Translations under genes and position numbers: made by a program
Notes under the pieces: generated by a model
Databases searched by the model: none
What the model was told of the DNA's origin: nothing
Seen by the model: the letters and a program-made list of their open reading frames with translations, nothing else
DNA from: an uncultured Flavobacteriales bacterium
GTDB lineage: Bacteria; Bacteroidota; Bacteroidia; Flavobacteriales; UBA7430
DNA length: 5,766 bases
Direction of reading: 5' to 3'
Assembly (NCBI GenBank): GCA_913041775.1
Contig: CAJWJW010000089.1
Location: forward strand, 1-5,766
Part shown: positions 4,593 through 5,766 of the stretch, in pieces
Position numbering within the stretch: the stretch's first letter is position 1
Layout: the number at the start of each line of letters is the position of its first letter

Positions 4593-5766
4593 TAATTCTG
4601 TGTCAAAGATTCTGCAAGAACTTCACTTTGCTCCAATACTTTATCCGCTTCCATACGCGCTAAATCAGGCGGATAGCCATAATGGATTAGTATTTTACGA
4701 ACTGTAAGACGTAGTTTCGCCCTAACGTCACTTCTTTTACTCCAGTCAACAGTAGCATTTTTCCGAATAATATCTACAATATGATGAATGAGTTCTTTCA
4801 TTTTATGATCGTCCAACATCTTAGTGGAGTCATTTTGGTTTAATACGCTATAGAACGCGTACTCTTCCTCTGTAAGTCCTAGTTCATCTGCTCTATTATC
4901 TTCTAAGCGCATCTCCTTAGCTATTGAGGCTAATTCTTCTAATACTTGAGCTGAATCAATTTGATTGTTGTGGTATTTCTTCACCACACTTTCTATCATC
5001 TCAGAGAACTTTTTGGCTTGAGCAATATTTTTCGTTTTACGCACTCTCACATCATCACTCAATAGTTTTTTCAACAGTTCAAAAGCCACATTCTTTTGCT
5101 GCATATTTTGAACTTCCATCAAAAACTCATCCGATAGAATACTAATATCAGGAGTTTGAATTCCGGCAGCTTCAAAAACATCAATTACGCCATAACTACT
5201 TAAGGACTCTTCTACAATTTGTTTTATGGCAGTATCAACCTCATAATTTGACTTCACCCCAGAAGGATTGAATTTGTTTATCCTTGCTTTAACGGCTTGG
5301 AAAAAAGCGATATCATCTTTAATAACATTTGCTTCAAAGCTTGGAATAGACATTGCAAACACTTTAGAAAGCGCTGTTATCTCTTTTAAAAACCGATCCT
5401 TTAATTCTCTAGTCGCTAGAATAAAATTTTGGGCCCCAAGCAGTGTTTGAAGTTTAATATTTGTTTCAGCTTTAAAATATTCCTTGTAGTCAAAGCCATG
5501 AAACATCTGTTCAACAATTTCGAACTTCTCTTTCATTAAGGCAATCGCTTCCGAAATATCTAAAAATGCTTTTCCTTCTCCACCACTTTGCAGGTAAGTT
5601 GCCATTGCATTTCTTAGTTCTTGGCCTACACCTATATAATCTACAATAAGACCACCTGGTTTGTCTTTATATACCCTGTTTACTCTTGCAATAGCCTGCA
5701 TAAGATTAGCTCCTTGCATTTTCTTATCTACATACATGGTGTTCATGCTTGGCGCATCAAATCCTG
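4592..5766 (-). CDS. hsdR: Type I restriction endonuclease subunit R, C-terminal part (gene runs off the right edge)
   Basis: The motor and nuclease subunit of a type I restriction-modification complex, which translocates and cuts unmodified DNA together with HsdM and HsdS. The window holds the last 390 codons. They begin within helicase motif V (GFDAPSMNTMYVDK) and include motif VI (QAIARVNRVY, residues 23-32 of the visible part) and KPGGLIVDYIGV. A long helical C-terminal region follows, ending in a DUF3387-type segment (VDWSKRSDVRAKLRLTVRKI, then YGYPPD). The nuclease domain and motifs I-IV lie to the right, outside the window. The reading frame is open to the edge, so the ATG at 5746 is internal and not the start. 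No frameshift or stop is seen. The last codon overlaps the next gene's start, placing hsdR at the head of a three-gene run; hsdM and hsdS are not visible. Confidence 0.95.
   Translation of the reverse strand, partial: GFDAPSMNTMYVDKKMQGANLMQAIARVNRVYKDKPGGLIVDYIGVGQELRNAMATYLQSGGEGKAFLDISEAIALMKEKFEIVEQMFHGFDYKEYFKAETNIKLQTLLGAQNFILATRELKDRFLKEITALSKVFAMSIPSFEANVIKDDIAFFQAVKARINKFNPSGVKSNYEVDTAIKQIVEESLSSYGVIDVFEAAGIQTPDISILSDEFLMEVQNMQQKNVAFELLKKLLSDDVRVRKTKNIAQAKKFSEMIESVVKKYHNNQIDSAQVLEELASIAKEMRLEDNRADELGLTEEEYAFYSVLNQNDSTKMLDDHKMKELIHHIVDIIRKNATVDWSKRSDVRAKLRLTVRKILIHYGYPPDLARMEADKVLEQSEVLAESLTQN

Noticed and set aside
4924..5450. Plus-strand open frames at 4924-5145 and 5268-5450
   Set aside because: Both are antisense to hsdR, whose frame is continuous and matches its family throughout. 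The predicted products have no family features.
5744..5746. ATG at 5746 as the start of a separate 384-aa protein
   Set aside because: The frame continues upstream through GFDAPS to the window edge, matching helicase motif V of HsdR. The ATG is internal and the gene is simply cut by the window.

Overview
The window reads as the left end of an integrated mobile element (genomic island) in a Bacteroidota genome, probably a flavobacterium or close relative. Pointers to this are the AT-rich sequence, a tRNA without an encoded CCA end, weak or absent Shine-Dalgarno sites, an integrase of the Bacteroides-type tyrosine recombinase family (Ala in place of the first catalytic Arg), an HTH_17 excisionase-like protein and a BT4734/VirE-N type primase-related protein. 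The genus cannot be read from the sequence.

Left side (1-243): the last 31 bases of a tRNA, most likely tRNA-Ser, then nested short inverted repeats, a strong intrinsic terminator and the integrase leader. This is the expected layout of an attachment site: the recombinase gene lies just downstream of the tRNA 3' end and reads away from it. Plus-strand genes (244-2655) are the integrase, a 193-aa protein with a possible RteC-like C-terminal part, and a 102-aa helix-turn-helix protein. Two nearly identical 26-bp sites, each holding two 8-bp palindromes (TGTATACA) 15 bp apart, lie about 50 bp before the integrase and the HTH gene. They suggest one shared regulator for both.

Right side (2800-5766, minus strand): a tightly packed cargo operon read from the right edge leftwards. 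It starts with the 3' part of a type I restriction endonuclease subunit gene (hsdR). Next, coupled by a TAATG stop/start overlap, is a 392-aa protein whose order appears to be primase-like domain, PriCT_2, HRDC. After a gap of two bases comes a 203-aa protein with a winged-helix-like N-terminus and a Myb/HTH-like C-terminus. The hsdM and hsdS genes are not in the window and would be expected further right. The two arms converge on a 144-bp spacer (2656-2799).

The most unusual part is the pair of genes behind hsdR. They look like a nucleic-acid-processing module (primase fold plus HRDC, plus a DNA-binding partner) translated together with a restriction subunit. This could be an accessory part of a defence system, or replication genes of the element that became joined to the restriction operon. 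The sequence alone does not decide between them.
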